A DNA stretch of 64,000 bases. Origin: Burkholderiaceae bacterium. GTDB taxonomy: Bacteria > Pseudomonadota > Gammaproteobacteria > Burkholderiales > Burkholderiaceae_C. Shown one piece after another: positions 40,470-50,213 of the stretch. The stretch spans positions 62,001 through 126,000 of the forward strand of contig JAUYTN010000021.1 of NCBI GenBank assembly GCA_030695205.1. The letters run 5' to 3'. Each line of letters opens with the position of its first letter. Positions within the stretch are counted from its first letter, which is position 1. Position numbers and translations under genes: made by a program. The notes beneath the pieces were generated by a model, which saw only the letters and a list, made by a program, of their open reading frames with translations, searched no databases and was not told the DNA's origin.

Positions 40470-42095
40470 ATGACACCCCCGATCGCACCCCGCCCTGGCC
40501 CGGGGCAACCCCTGCCCACCCTTCGCCATAGCCTCATGGCCCAGCTGGCTGCGGGCCACACCTGGGACCTGGCCATTGTCGGGGGTGGCGCCACCGGCTT
40601 GGGGGTGGCCCTGGATGCTGCCGCACGCGGCCTGCGTGTGGTCCTGGTGGAGGCGGGCGACTTTGCCCAAGGCACGTCCTCACGCTCCACCAAACTGGTG
40701 CACGGCGGTGTGCGCTACCTCGCCCAGGGCAACATTGCGCTGGTGCGCGAGGCTTTGCATGAACGCCGCCACCTGCTGGACAACGCCCCCCACCTGGCCC
40801 AGCCGCTGCCCTTCATCATGCCCACCTACCGCTGGTGGGAGGCCCCTTTCTACGGCGTCGGCCTGAAGGCCTACGATGCCCTGGCGGGTCGGGCTGGTCT
40901 GGGTGCCACCGAATTTCTGGGGCCAGACGCGACCCTCGCCCAGTTGCCCATGGCCCAGCCACAGGGCCTGAAAGGGGGCGTCAAGTACTGGGACGGCCAG
41001 TTCAACGACGCCCGCCTGGCACTGGCACTGGCACGCACCGCCGCCCAGCACGGGGCATTGGTGCTCAACCACTGCCGGGCCAGCGGCCTGCTGCACGGGC
41101 AGGGCCAGGTGGTGGGACTGAAGGTGACCGACGCCCTAACTGGTCAGGCCCACGCCCTGCACGCCCGCTGCGTGGTCAACGCCGCTGGGGTGTGGGTGGA
41201 CGAGCTGCGCCAGCAGGACGCCCGCGCCCGCCAGCCCACGTCAGGCGTCAGCCAGACACTGGTGGCCCCGAGCCAGGGGGTGCACATGGTGGTGGACCCT
41301 TCATTTCTTGGGGGGCATACCGGGCTGATGGTGCCCAAAACCGCCGATGGCCGGGTGCTGTTTGCCGTGCCCTGGCTGGGCAAGGTCATTCTGGGTACCA
41401 CCGACACCCCGCGCGGTGACCTGCCCCAAGAGCCGCAGCCGTTCAAGGAGGAGGTGGACTTCATCCTGCACGAATCGGCCCGCTACCTGCGTCGCGCTCC
41501 GCAGCGCTCGGATGTGCGCAGCGTCTGGGTAGGCCTTCGCCCGCTGGTCAAGCCTCAGAACGGCGGCGGAGACAACACCAAAGGGTTGAGCCGCGAGCAC
41601 ACGGTGCTGGTCAGCCGCAGCGGCCTGGTCACCGTGACCGGCGGCAAATGGACCACCTACCGGGCCATGGCGGAGGACGTGCTGGCGCGTTGCGCCCAAC
41701 ATGGCTTGCTGCCCGCGCACGCGGGTGGGGTCACCACCCACCTGGCGTTGGTGGGCTCGCCCGCAGCAGGCGCACACATTCCGTCCATCTGCGAGCCGCC
41801 GGGGCTGCACGCCTACGGCTCGGAACAGGCGCTGGTGGCCCGTCTGCCCGGCCATGCCCATGTGTTGCACCCCGGGCTGACCGAGGCCATGGTGCGTTTT
41901 GCGGCGCGGCACGAGTACGCCATTCGGGTGGAAGACGTGTTGGCACGCCGCTCGCGGTTGCTGTTTTTGGACGCACGGGCCGCCGGGGCACTGGCCGAGC
42001 CGGTGGGTCGCATCCTGGAATCTGAAACAGGGCTGGATCCCGAGGTGGCCGCCTTCCAGGCCCTGGCCAGACACTACCTGACGCTGCCAGCCTGA
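40470..42095 (+). CDS. glpD: Aerobic glycerol-3-phosphate dehydrogenase
   Basis: A membrane-associated flavoenzyme of about 541 residues that oxidises glycerol 3-phosphate to dihydroxyacetone phosphate and passes electrons to quinone. The FAD motif is [30 protein letters not shown], followed by [44 protein letters not shown] and [24 protein letters not shown] start at ATG 40470, which leaves room for two divergent promoters; an ATG at 40404 is also in frame. It pairs with the divergent glpK. Repeat copy C follows its stop. Confidence 0.95.
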   Translation: MTPPIAPRPGPGQPLPTLRHSLMAQLAAGHTWDLAIVGGGATGLGVALDAAARGLRVVLVEAGDFAQGTSSRSTKLVHGGVRYLAQGNIALVREALHERRHLLDNAPHLAQPLPFIMPTYRWWEAPFYGVGLKAYDALAGRAGLGATEFLGPDATLAQLPMAQPQGLKGGVKYWDGQFNDARLALALARTAAQHGALVLNHCRASGLLHGQGQVVGLKVTDALTGQAHALHARCVVNAAGVWVDELRQQDARARQPTSGVSQTLVAPSQGVHMVVDPSFLGGHTGLMVPKTADGRVLFAVPWLGKVILGTTDTPRGDLPQEPQPFKEEVDFILHESARYLRRAPQRSDVRSVWVGLRPLVKPQNGGGDNTKGLSREHTVLVSRSGLVTVTGGKWTTYRAMAEDVLARCAQHGLLPAHAGGVTTHLALVGSPAAGAHIPSICEPPGLHAYGSEQALVARLPGHAHVLHPGLTEAMVRFAARHEYAIRVEDVLARRSRLLFLDARAAGALAEPVGRILESETGLDPEVAAFQALARHYLTLPA

Positions 42096-42104
42096 CGACG
42101 GTTG

Positions 42105-42157
42105 GTATTTTTATATAGCAAACTATCTAATAAATAAGAGCGATAAGAGGCTTTTTA
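42105..42157. repeat. AT-rich intergenic repeat, copy C
   Basis: AT-rich element filling the space between the convergent stops of glpD and gshA, and reaching into the gshA stop codon. On the minus strand it reads CTAAAAAGCC..ATCGCT..ATAGTTTGCTAT..AAAAAT, closely matching copy B. Confidence 0.6.
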
Positions 42158-43450
42158 GTCTGAAATTTCCATCTCGGGATCGGTCGCTTCCAGTTCGTAG
42201 CTGGACGCCAACATGGCCAGGCGGGCGACCACGCCGTACATATAGAAGCGGTTGGGCGCGTTGACCCCGGGCTGCATGCCAGGCTGGGGCAGTTGCACGC
42301 TTTGCTCGAAGGCCAGCGGCACGCAGCGCGCACCGGTGGTGTTGAGGTGGTCTTCGGGACCGCATGCGTCGTGGGTGCGGTAGAACCCACCCACGACGTA
42401 GCGGTCCATGGTGTACACCACCGGCTCGGCGGGTGCGGCGTCAATGCGCTCACGGGTGGCTACCCCCTCTTGCACCATGAACTGGGTCAGTGTCTGCCCG
42501 CTCTTGGTCGTGGCCAGGCCGCGCAAGGCCTCGGCAGGGGCGCTGGAGAGTTCTTTGGCGTCCCGCAGGCTCAGCACACCCATGCCGGGTGAGCCGTTGT
42601 CGGCCTTGACCAGGGCAAACGGCTTTTCGTGGATGCCGTACTCCTTGTACTTGCGCCGGGTTTTGGTCAGCACCGCATCCACCTGGGCTTGCAGGGCGTC
42701 CAGCCCGTTGCCCGTGGTGAGGTCCACATCCGCAGTCACTGCGTGCGCTGGGGTGATGAGCCAGTGGTCCATGCCCAGCATCTTGGCAAAGCGCTTGGCC
42801 AGCTCTTCGTAGGCCTTGGCGTGGTGGGTTTTGCGCCGGATGGGCCAGCCTGCGTGCACGGGGGGCAGCAGGTACTGCTCGTGCAGCTCCTCCAGAATGC
42901 CGGGAATGCCTGCACTCAGGTCGTTGTTGAGCAGGATGGTGCAGGGGTCGAAGTCCGGCAGCAGCAGGCGGTGGGGGCTGCGAATCAGCGGCTCCAGCGC
43001 CATGGTGCCGCCATCGGGCAGGGCCAGGGTGGTGGGGGCTTTCACGTCGTTGCTGATGGAGCCCAACCGCACGTTCAGGCCGGCCATGTTGAAAATCCGC
43101 GCCAGTTGGGCCAGGTTGGCCAGGTAGAGCGGGTCGCTGGTGTCGTTCTCGGGCACCAGCAGCAGGTTTTTGGCCTCGGGGCAGATTTTTTCGATGGCGG
43201 CCATGCCCGCCTGCACCGCCAGCGGCAGCATGTCGGCACTGAGCTGGTTCCACTGGCTGGGGAACAGATGGGTGTCCATGGGCGCGAGTTTGAAGCCCGC
43301 GTTGCGCACATCGACCGAGGCATAAAACGCAGGGGTGTGCTCCATCCACTCCAGGCGGAACCAGCGCTCAATGGCCGACATCGACTCCAGAATGCGCTGC
43401 TCCAGCTCGTTGATGGGGCCCTCCAGGGCGGTGACAAGGTGAGGAACCAT
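42155..43450 (-). CDS. gshA: Glutamate-cysteine ligase (proteobacterial gshA type)
   Basis: A 431-residue ligase for the first step of glutathione synthesis, of the type common in beta- and alphaproteobacteria and unlike E. coli GshA. Family stretches are MVPHLVTALEGPINELEQRI, KLAPMDTHLFPSQWNQL, EAKNLLLVPENDTSDPLYLANLAQL, KYKEYGIHEKPFALVKADNGSPGMGVLSLRDAKEL and MDRYVVGGFYRTHDACGPEDHLNTTGARC. It is 94 bp downstream of a universal stress protein gene and a Kef-type antiporter on the same strand, which is notable because Kef systems are gated by glutathione. Confidence 0.95.
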   Translation of the reverse strand: MVPHLVTALEGPINELEQRILESMSAIERWFRLEWMEHTPAFYASVDVRNAGFKLAPMDTHLFPSQWNQLSADMLPLAVQAGMAAIEKICPEAKNLLLVPENDTSDPLYLANLAQLARIFNMAGLNVRLGSISNDVKAPTTLALPDGGTMALEPLIRSPHRLLLPDFDPCTILLNNDLSAGIPGILEELHEQYLLPPVHAGWPIRRKTHHAKAYEELAKRFAKMLGMDHWLITPAHAVTADVDLTTGNGLDALQAQVDAVLTKTRRKYKEYGIHEKPFALVKADNGSPGMGVLSLRDAKELSSAPAEALRGLATTKSGQTLTQFMVQEGVATRERIDAAPAEPVVYTMDRYVVGGFYRTHDACGPEDHLNTTGARCVPLAFEQSVQLPQPGMQPGVNAPNRFYMYGVVARLAMLASSYELEATDPEMEISD

Positions 43451-43544
43451 GGTGTGAAACCTTTGTGTGGTTTTTGAGTATAGGTTTGGCCGCAGGCCCC
43501 CATGTCTTGGGGCAGGTGGTGGGTGGGGTTTGAGCAGTGTGGCG

Positions 43545-44531
43545 TCAGGGCTGGTTCAGAGAGTGTGGGGCGTTGACCACCATCACATCCACCGCCGCCT
43601 CTGCCAACACGTGCTTGCACACGCTGCCCAGCAGCAGTTCTTCGACCGCGTGGCTCCCGTGTTTGCCCATCACGACCAGGTCACAGCTGTGGTGCTGCAC
43701 CTGCGCCAGGATGGCGTGGCTGGGGTCGCCCATGACCAGTGACGGCGTCCACTGTCCGGCCACCAACCCGTGTTCGCTGGCGGTGTGGTGCAGCCACTGC
43801 TCAGCCTCCTGGCGGGCGCGCTGGCGGTAGTGCGCCACGGTGTCGTCGTCCACCCCGGCCATGGCGAGCTTGCCTTCAAAGGGCAGGCTCCAGGCATGCA
43901 TCAGAACGGTGTGTGCGGTGGGCGCCCAGCGCCTGACGGCTTGCAGGGCCAGGGTGCTCCAAGGCGAGAAATCGACAGGTACCAGCACCCGACGGTAGGG
44001 CCGGTTGGCGGGCTGGCGCACCACCAGCAGTGGCCGGTGGCTGCGGTGCAGCAGGCGCTCGGCGGTGGTGCCCAGCGCCAGGTGCAAAAAATCACTCTCG
44101 CCGCGTGCGCCCAGCACCACCAGCTCGGGCTGCAGGGCCTGCACCACAGCCTTGATTTCGGCAATGAGGGCGCCGCTGCCCACTCGGCAGTCCACCGGCT
44201 GGGTACGCGGGTTGTTGCGCTGCATGGCCTCGCATTGCCCCTGCAGGCGTGCCAGGGCATCGGCCAGCAGGCGCTGCTCCCATTCGCCCTGACCCGCCAA
44301 CCAGTGGCGCAAGGCCTCCAGGCCGCTGCTGGCGACGATGTTCAGGGCGGTCAATGCCACCTCGGGTGTCGACGCCAGCGCCCATGCCCGGGCCAGGGCC
44401 TGGTCAGAGGCGGGTGAAAAATCGCTGCACACCACCACACCGGTGGCCGACTCGGGCATATTGCCTGTCGCCGAGGCGGTGCCACTTTCAGGGGGTGGGC
44501 TGGAGGGGGGCGGCGTGTGGGGGGTGTTCAT
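43545..44531 (-). CDS. Universal stress protein, tandem Usp domains
   Basis: A 328-residue protein with a Pro/Ser-rich head of about 30 residues and two UspA domains. Both keep the nucleotide-binding signature G-x2-G-x9-G-S/T: VLGARGESDFLHLALGT in the first and VMGKHGSHAVEELLLGS in the second. The ATG at 44531 overlaps the stop of the antiporter gene by four bases (ATGA), so the two are translationally coupled. That suggests a Usp protein working with, or tuning, the antiporter in response to cell energy or stress. gshA follows downstream. Confidence 0.92.
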   Translation of the reverse strand: MNTPHTPPPSSPPPESGTASATGNMPESATGVVVCSDFSPASDQALARAWALASTPEVALTALNIVASSGLEALRHWLAGQGEWEQRLLADALARLQGQCEAMQRNNPRTQPVDCRVGSGALIAEIKAVVQALQPELVVLGARGESDFLHLALGTTAERLLHRSHRPLLVVRQPANRPYRRVLVPVDFSPWSTLALQAVRRWAPTAHTVLMHAWSLPFEGKLAMAGVDDDTVAHYRQRARQEAEQWLHHTASEHGLVAGQWTPSLVMGDPSHAILAQVQHHSCDLVVMGKHGSHAVEELLLGSVCKHVLAEAAVDVMVVNAPHSLNQP

Positions 44532-46237
44532 GGCTTCTCCTGGGGGCCCATCAAATCGGCCAGGTGGCGGGCGGCGTGGTCGGCAGCATCGTCGAATGGG
44601 TTGAAGACCAGCGCCACCCCTTTGTCGTGGGCGGCCTGTGCGTGGGCTGCATCGCGCGCCACGGCGGCCACCTGCCCGCGAAAACCGGCCGCTTCCAGCG
44701 CATGCAGCAGTGCGCGGTTGGATTCCCACTGGGGCAGGGCGCTGACCACCCAGCGCACCTGGGCCAGCGGCAGGGTTTCCAGAAAGTCGGGGTCTTCGCC
44801 GTCGCCAAACAGCACAGGCAAACCTTCGCTGGCCAGGGCTTGGGCGGCTTCGGGGTCAAAGTCCACGCCCACCGCCCGCACGCCGTCGCGCCGCAGTTGC
44901 GTCAGCAGGCGCCTGCCGTAGCGCCCGGTGCCAAACACCAGCACCTCCATGTGGTTGTCGGTTTCTCCCAGCTGGGTTTCCTCGGCCAGCTCGCGGTGCG
45001 GGCGCTTGCGCTCGAACCAGCCCAGCCAGGGACCGAGGCGCTCGTACAGCGGCTGGGAGTACAAAATCATGTAGGTGGACAGGGTGATGGTGGCCAGCCC
45101 CACCAGCGTGACCAGGCTCAGCGTGCCGACACCCACATGGCCCAGGGCGATACCCATGGCGACAAACACAATCGAAAACTCGCTGATCTGCGCCACCGTC
45201 AGGCCCGCCAGAAAGCCGGTGCGCTTGCGGTAACCCATGTAGCCCATGATGGCCATGACGATGAGCGGGTTGCCGATGAGCACAAACAGCGACAGCCAGA
45301 TTGACGGCACCAGCTCGGCACCCAGCGTGGAAAAGTCCAGCTTGGCCCCGAGGTCGATGAAGAAGAACAGCAGCAAAAAGTCGCGGATGCCGGTCAGCCG
45401 CGCACTCATGGCTTCGCGGTAGGGGGTAGATGCCAATGAAAAACCGGCCAGAAACGCACCGGCCTCTTTGCTGAGTCCCACCCACTCGCCCATGGCGGCC
45501 AAGCCCACGCCCCAGGCCAGGGCAAACAGCAGCAGCAGCTCTTGTGAACGGGCCATGGACGCCACCACGCGGGGCAGCACCCAGCGCATCAGCGCCCACA
45601 TGAACAGGCCCACCCCCACCAGCCTGAGCAGCACGTCGGGCACCACCTCGGTCCAGCCGCCGCCATCGGTCGTGGTGCGCATGGCGCTGACGGTCATCAT
45701 GGCCAGCACCACCGCGAGGTCCTGAACAATGAGGAAACCCACCGCAATGCGGCCGTGCAGGGAGTCGAGTTCGCGCTTGTCCGACAGCAGCTTGACGATG
45801 ATGATGGTGCTGGAGAATGTGAGAGCCACCGCCACGTACAAGGCTTCCAGCCAGCCTTTGCCCAGCACCATGGTTAGGAAAAAGCCAAACACGATGGTGA
45901 AGGTGAGCTGCCCCAGTCCGGTGGCTAGTGCCACCGGGCCGATGTGGCGCACATGCTGGATGTCCAGCTTCAGGCCCACCACAAACAGCAGCACGGCCAC
46001 GCCCATCTGGGCGAGCAGGTCCACCTGGTCATGTGCCTTGACCAGCCCGAGCACCGCTGGCCCCACCAGAATACCTACCACGATGTAGGCAATGAGCACC
46101 GGCTGGCGCAGGCGCACGAACAGCGCCCCTACCGCCGCGCACAGCAGCAGCAGCGCGGCCGTCTCGGCAAATGGCCCGTGCAGCACCGGCATGGCGGTGT
46201 CGGCGTTGGCGAGGGCAGATGGGGATGGAAGTGCCAT
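44528..46237 (-). CDS. CPA2/Kef-type monovalent cation:proton antiporter with RCK-N domain
   Basis: A 569-residue inner-membrane antiporter. Residues 20-395 form the Na+/H+ exchanger-type helices, including LIAYIVVGILVGP, QMGVAVLLFVVGLKLD, ALTFSSTIIIVKLLSD and the conserved SKEAGAFLAGFSLA. A cytoplasmic Rossmann domain of the TrkA-N/RCK type follows from about 425 (VLVFGTGRYGRRLLTQL, VGVDFDPEAAQALASEGLPVLFGDGEDP). This is the build of KefB/KefC and YbaL, which export K+ to protect from electrophiles and pH stress. The adjoining Usp gene overlaps it and gshA is close. Ion choice (K+ or Na+) is inferred. Confidence 0.9.
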   Translation of the reverse strand: MALPSPSALANADTAMPVLHGPFAETAALLLLCAAVGALFVRLRQPVLIAYIVVGILVGPAVLGLVKAHDQVDLLAQMGVAVLLFVVGLKLDIQHVRHIGPVALATGLGQLTFTIVFGFFLTMVLGKGWLEALYVAVALTFSSTIIIVKLLSDKRELDSLHGRIAVGFLIVQDLAVVLAMMTVSAMRTTTDGGGWTEVVPDVLLRLVGVGLFMWALMRWVLPRVVASMARSQELLLLFALAWGVGLAAMGEWVGLSKEAGAFLAGFSLASTPYREAMSARLTGIRDFLLLFFFIDLGAKLDFSTLGAELVPSIWLSLFVLIGNPLIVMAIMGYMGYRKRTGFLAGLTVAQISEFSIVFVAMGIALGHVGVGTLSLVTLVGLATITLSTYMILYSQPLYERLGPWLGWFERKRPHRELAEETQLGETDNHMEVLVFGTGRYGRRLLTQLRRDGVRAVGVDFDPEAAQALASEGLPVLFGDGEDPDFLETLPLAQVRWVVSALPQWESNRALLHALEAAGFRGQVAAVARDAAHAQAAHDKGVALVFNPFDDAADHAARHLADLMGPQEKP

Positions 46238-46262
46238 GAGGGAGTCGCTCCGGAACAGTGGG

Positions 46263-49016
46263 TCAGGTCGTGGGGTACAAGCGACGGCGCACGGTCTTTT
46301 CGATCTCCAGCAGCACCAGCACCACCACGCCGACCCCCACCACCATCAGGCAGGACCGCAGGTCCATGGGTCGGGTGTCAAACAGGGTGTTCATGAAAGG
46401 CGCATAGGTAAAGACCAGTTGCAGCACCAGCACGGACGCCACCGACAGCAGCACCAGCGGCGTGCCCTTGACCCCTTGCAGGGTGAACGATGGCGACTTG
46501 AGGTAGCGCACGCTGAACAGGTAGAACACCTCCATGGCCACCAGCGAGTTGACCGCCACGGTGCGTGCTGCGGCTTCGTCGGCTCCCTGTGACAAGGCCC
46601 AGGCATGCATGCCAAAAATGCCTGCGGTGAACAGCGCCGAGACCAAGACGATGCGCCACACCACAAAGCCCGAGAGCATGGGCTCGTCGGGCCTGCGCGG
46701 GGGGCGGCGCATGACGTCAGCCTCGGTGGGTTCGAACGCAAGCACCAGCGCCAGCGCAATGGAGCTGACCATGTTCACCCACAGAATCTGTGCGGGTGCA
46801 ATCGGCAGCGCAATGCCCAGCAGGATGGCCAGCACCAGGGCCATGGATTCGCCGCCGTTGATGGGCAACAGAAAGGTGATGGTTTTTTTCAGGTTGTCAT
46901 AGACGGTGCGGCCTTCTTCCACCGCATGGGCAATGGAGGCGAAGTTGTCGTCCAGCAGCACCATGGCACCGGCCTGCTTGGCGGCCTCGGTGCCCTTGAG
47001 GCCCATGGCTACGCCCACATCGGCCTGCTTGAGCGCGGGGGCGTCGTTGACGCCATCGCCCGTCATGGCCACCACCTCGCCGTTGGCCTTGAGGGCCTGC
47101 ACCAGCCGGATTTTGTGTTCGGGGCTCGCACGGGCAAACACCCGCACCGAGCGCACGGCTTCGCGCAGCGCGGCGTCGTCCATGGCCTCGATGTCTGGGC
47201 CCGTGAGGGCTTTCAGGCCTGCTGACGGGTCACCTGCGTTGCCGTGGGTGTCGGCACCGGCCATGCCGAGTTGGACGGCAATGGCGCTGGCGGTCACGCC
47301 GTGGTCGCCGGTGATCATCACCACCCGAATACCGGCCTGCTGGCACTGCGCCACGGCGCGGATGGCCTCCTCGCGTGGCGGGTCGATGATGGCCACCAGC
47401 CCCAGCAGGGTCATGCCCTGGGCCACGTCCGGGTGGTCAATCGGGTGGCCAGGCTCACTGTCGAGCACGCGCTGGGCCAGTGCCAGCACCCGGCGGCCCT
47501 GGCGGGCCTGGGCCTCCACCTCGGTTTGCCACCATGCCGCGTCCAGCGGGGCGTCTGTGCCGTTGGCTTCGCGCTGGTGGCTGCACATGGCCAGCACCCG
47601 CTCGGGCGCGCCTTTGAGCAGGATGGCCTGGCCACTGCCGTCCCCGCCCAGGGGGTGCAGGGTGGCCATGTAGCGGTGGTCGGACTCGAACGGAATCACA
47701 TCCAGGCGGGGCCGTGCGTGCTGGCAGGCAGCGGGGTCCACCCCCGCCTTCATGGCCAGGGTCAGCAGTGCGCCCTCGGTGGGGTCGCCTGCCAGGGTCC
47801 AGCGGCCGTCGCTGTGGTCAAGGTGGGCATCGTTGCACAGGGCGGCTGCCTCGGCCAGCACCGGCCAGGCGGCATGGGTGTCTTGCGGGGAGGGGAACTG
47901 GATGTTGCCTTCGGGCGCGTAGCCTGTGCCAGAGACCTCCAGCGACTGGCCCGCCAGAATGACCTGCTGCACCGTCATTTCGTTGCGGGTGAGGGTGCCG
48001 GTTTTGTCGGAGCAAATCACGGTGACCGAGCCCAGCGCCTCGACCGCGGGCAAGCGGCGAATGATCACCTTGCGCGCGGCCATGCGCTGCACGCCCATGG
48101 CCAGTGCAATGGTCATGACGGCTGGCAAACCCTCGGGAATGGCGGCCACCGCCAGGCCCACCACGGCCATGAACATGTCGGCCGCAGGCATGCCGCGCAT
48201 GCCCACGACGTACGCAAACAGCGCAGCAGCTGTGCCCAGCACGGCAATGGTGAGCACCCGGCCCACCCGTTCCATGGTGCGCAGCAGCGGGGTGGTGCCC
48301 GCCTCCACCGACTCCAGCAGGCGGCCAATGCGGCCCATTTCGGTGTGGGTGCCAGTGGCCACCACCACCGCCCGGCCCTGGCCCTGGGTGACCAGGGTGC
48401 CCGCATAGCCCATGCAGGTGCGGTCGCCCAGGCTGGCCTGCTGGGGCACGGCCAGCACCTGTTTGTCCACGGGCACGGATTCGCCGGTCAGGGCCGACTC
48501 GTCCACCCGCAGGTTGCGCGCCTGGAGCATGCGCACATCGGCGGGCAGGCGGTCACCAGAGGCCAGTTGCACCACGTCGCCGGGCACCAGGTGGGCGGCA
48601 TCGATCTCCACCGGATGGCCGTCGCGCAGCACCACGGCGTGGGGGCTGAGCATGTGGCGAATGGCCTGCAGCGCTGCCTCGGCCTTGCCTTCCTGGATGA
48701 AGCCAATGACGGCGTTGAGCACCACCACCGCCGCAATGACCCCGGTGTCCACCCAATGTCCCATGAACGCCGTGACCACAGCCGCGCCCATCAGCACATA
48801 CAGCAGCAGGTTGTGGAACTGGCGCAGCAGCCGCACCAGCACACTGGGAGGCGGTGCCTCGGTGAGCCGGTTGGGGCCGTGGCGGGCCAGGCGCTGTGTG
48901 GCTTCGGCCTGGGTCAGCCCTCGGGCGCTGGCGTCCAACGCGGCCAGGGCGGCATCCGGGGCCTGGGCATGCCAGGTGATGGGCGCCGGGGAGGATGTTT
49001 CGGGTGGTCGGGTCAT
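46263..49016 (-). CDS. Cation-translocating P-type ATPase (P2-like)
   Basis: A 917-residue ATPase with the full P2-type plan: N-terminal cation-ATPase domain, actuator loop (VDESALTGESVPV), helix 4 with VAAIPEGLPAVMTIALAMG, phosphorylation site CSDKTGTLTRNEM, nucleotide domain (MATLHPLGG, LLKGAPERVL), hinge MTGDGVNDAPALKQADVGVAMG, and six C-terminal helices. Helix 5 keeps the N-x-x-E pair (NGGES) of calcium pumps. Helix 6 reads WVNMVSSIALAL where calcium pumps have N-x-x-T-D, so two ligand positions are Ser. Calcium should therefore not be assumed; Na+, K+, H+ or another ion is possible. It lies 25 bp upstream of the antiporter on the same strand. Confidence 0.9.
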   Translation of the reverse strand: MTRPPETSSPAPITWHAQAPDAALAALDASARGLTQAEATQRLARHGPNRLTEAPPPSVLVRLLRQFHNLLLYVLMGAAVVTAFMGHWVDTGVIAAVVVLNAVIGFIQEGKAEAALQAIRHMLSPHAVVLRDGHPVEIDAAHLVPGDVVQLASGDRLPADVRMLQARNLRVDESALTGESVPVDKQVLAVPQQASLGDRTCMGYAGTLVTQGQGRAVVVATGTHTEMGRIGRLLESVEAGTTPLLRTMERVGRVLTIAVLGTAAALFAYVVGMRGMPAADMFMAVVGLAVAAIPEGLPAVMTIALAMGVQRMAARKVIIRRLPAVEALGSVTVICSDKTGTLTRNEMTVQQVILAGQSLEVSGTGYAPEGNIQFPSPQDTHAAWPVLAEAAALCNDAHLDHSDGRWTLAGDPTEGALLTLAMKAGVDPAACQHARPRLDVIPFESDHRYMATLHPLGGDGSGQAILLKGAPERVLAMCSHQREANGTDAPLDAAWWQTEVEAQARQGRRVLALAQRVLDSEPGHPIDHPDVAQGMTLLGLVAIIDPPREEAIRAVAQCQQAGIRVVMITGDHGVTASAIAVQLGMAGADTHGNAGDPSAGLKALTGPDIEAMDDAALREAVRSVRVFARASPEHKIRLVQALKANGEVVAMTGDGVNDAPALKQADVGVAMGLKGTEAAKQAGAMVLLDDNFASIAHAVEEGRTVYDNLKKTITFLLPINGGESMALVLAILLGIALPIAPAQILWVNMVSSIALALVLAFEPTEADVMRRPPRRPDEPMLSGFVVWRIVLVSALFTAGIFGMHAWALSQGADEAAARTVAVNSLVAMEVFYLFSVRYLKSPSFTLQGVKGTPLVLLSVASVLVLQLVFTYAPFMNTLFDTRPMDLRSCLMVVGVGVVVLVLLEIEKTVRRRLYPTT

Positions 49017-49132
49017 GCTTGGGTGGAGGGCTGCTGGGGTGGTTTCGTTCCATCCGATGGCTTGGAACGCGGGCGGTGGTTGATGCAGATCAAGGCGTAT
49101 ACATCAGGGCGTGGCGAAAGCCTCTCGGCCCC

Positions 49133-50197
49133 TCAGACTGGCGGCTCCAGTGTCTCCACCTGCCGACTGTGCCAATTGAGAACGGTTTTGCGCACGGTCA
49201 TGAGCGGTGCGAGGTCGGGGAAGTCCTTGCGGACCGTCTCGGCGGCAAAATCGGCCATGAAGTTGGACTTGAGCATGGCCCGCGAGCGGTCCACGCCAAT
49301 GTCTTCGTAGGGCACCGACGACATGACCATAAAACCATCGCTCGGAATGCGCCCGGCCCGCATGTTGGCGCGGATGATGCCAGCCGCCTTGCGGATGGGG
49401 TCGGCCAGGTCGGGGCTGTAAGGGCCAATGATGAGGGCGATGTTGGGCACATGCAGCCAGTCAAATCCCCGGCCCACGCACAACATCCACTCGCGGTGCT
49501 CGATGTCCAGCGTGCGCACCATCTGGCGCAGGCGGGCAATGTGGCGCAGGTTGCCCGCGAGCAGGGGCAGCAGGTCATGCCGCATCTGGGTGGGCATGTC
49601 GGGCAGCAGGGCCATCAGCCGCTGGGGCAGGTGGTCCAGGTCGGCCTCGGTCAGGTCGGCCATGGACAGGGTGGCACCCAGGTGGCCGTGGATGACCAGC
49701 GCCTCTTCGTCGGTTTCAAAGCCGCACACCAGCGGATACACCGTGCGGTGGTGGGCGCCGAACAGCACCCCCATCTCGGCCCGGATTTCAAAGGTGTGGG
49801 CGACTGCGTCCTGGGTTCGGTAGTGAAAGCCGGCGCAGCCGCGCCGCTCGTCGCCCTTGGAGTAGTGGTACGTGACCATGACCAGTGCCTGCCGCCCGGC
49901 GTTGACCACGGCCTCCATGTCGTTGACCAGTGTTTCACCCAGGTGGGGCCAGCCCAGGCGGAAAATGCCGCCCAGGTTGCGAAACGGCTGGATGATGCCC
50001 TTGGGCGTTTGAGTGGCGATGGGGATGTTGATGCGCCCATCCATGCACTTCATCACCCAGATGGCCGTGGGGTGGTTGGCCCGGTAGCGCTTGCGGGCCA
50101 GCCAGGCCTCGGCGCTGGCGTACTCGGTGGCATGGCGCTGGGCCAGCTCGAACAGCCAGCCGATGCGCTCCGAAATGGGGTGTTGGTGCGGAATCAT
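49133..50197 (-). CDS. CsoSCA-like (carboxysomal-type) beta-carbonic anhydrase
   Basis: A 354-residue protein that I read as a distant beta-carbonic anhydrase of the carboxysome-shell type. The zinc and catalytic residues fit: Cys51-x-Asp53-x-Arg55 in KCMDGRI, His111 in TYHYSKGD, and Cys121 in RRGCAGFH. The His-to-Cys spacing of 10 is close to that I recall for CsoSCA (11) and unlike the H-x2-C of common beta enzymes. RNLGGIF resembles the RNAGN segment of the family. CsoSCA is about 515 residues, so this is shorter, and no carboxysome gene is near. The ATG at 50197 lies 16 bp after the proA stop on the same strand. It probably interconverts CO2 and bicarbonate, but activity is unproven. Confidence 0.7.
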   Translation of the reverse strand: MIPHQHPISERIGWLFELAQRHATEYASAEAWLARKRYRANHPTAIWVMKCMDGRINIPIATQTPKGIIQPFRNLGGIFRLGWPHLGETLVNDMEAVVNAGRQALVMVTYHYSKGDERRGCAGFHYRTQDAVAHTFEIRAEMGVLFGAHHRTVYPLVCGFETDEEALVIHGHLGATLSMADLTEADLDHLPQRLMALLPDMPTQMRHDLLPLLAGNLRHIARLRQMVRTLDIEHREWMLCVGRGFDWLHVPNIALIIGPYSPDLADPIRKAAGIIRANMRAGRIPSDGFMVMSSVPYEDIGVDRSRAMLKSNFMADFAAETVRKDFPDLAPLMTVRKTVLNWHSRQVETLEPPV

Positions 50198-50213
50198 GGG
50201 TGGCCCCGGTGTC

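Noticed and set aside
47244-49310. A 688-codon open frame on the plus strand opposite the P-type ATPase
   Set aside because: Shadow of the ATPase gene; no domain or ribosome site.
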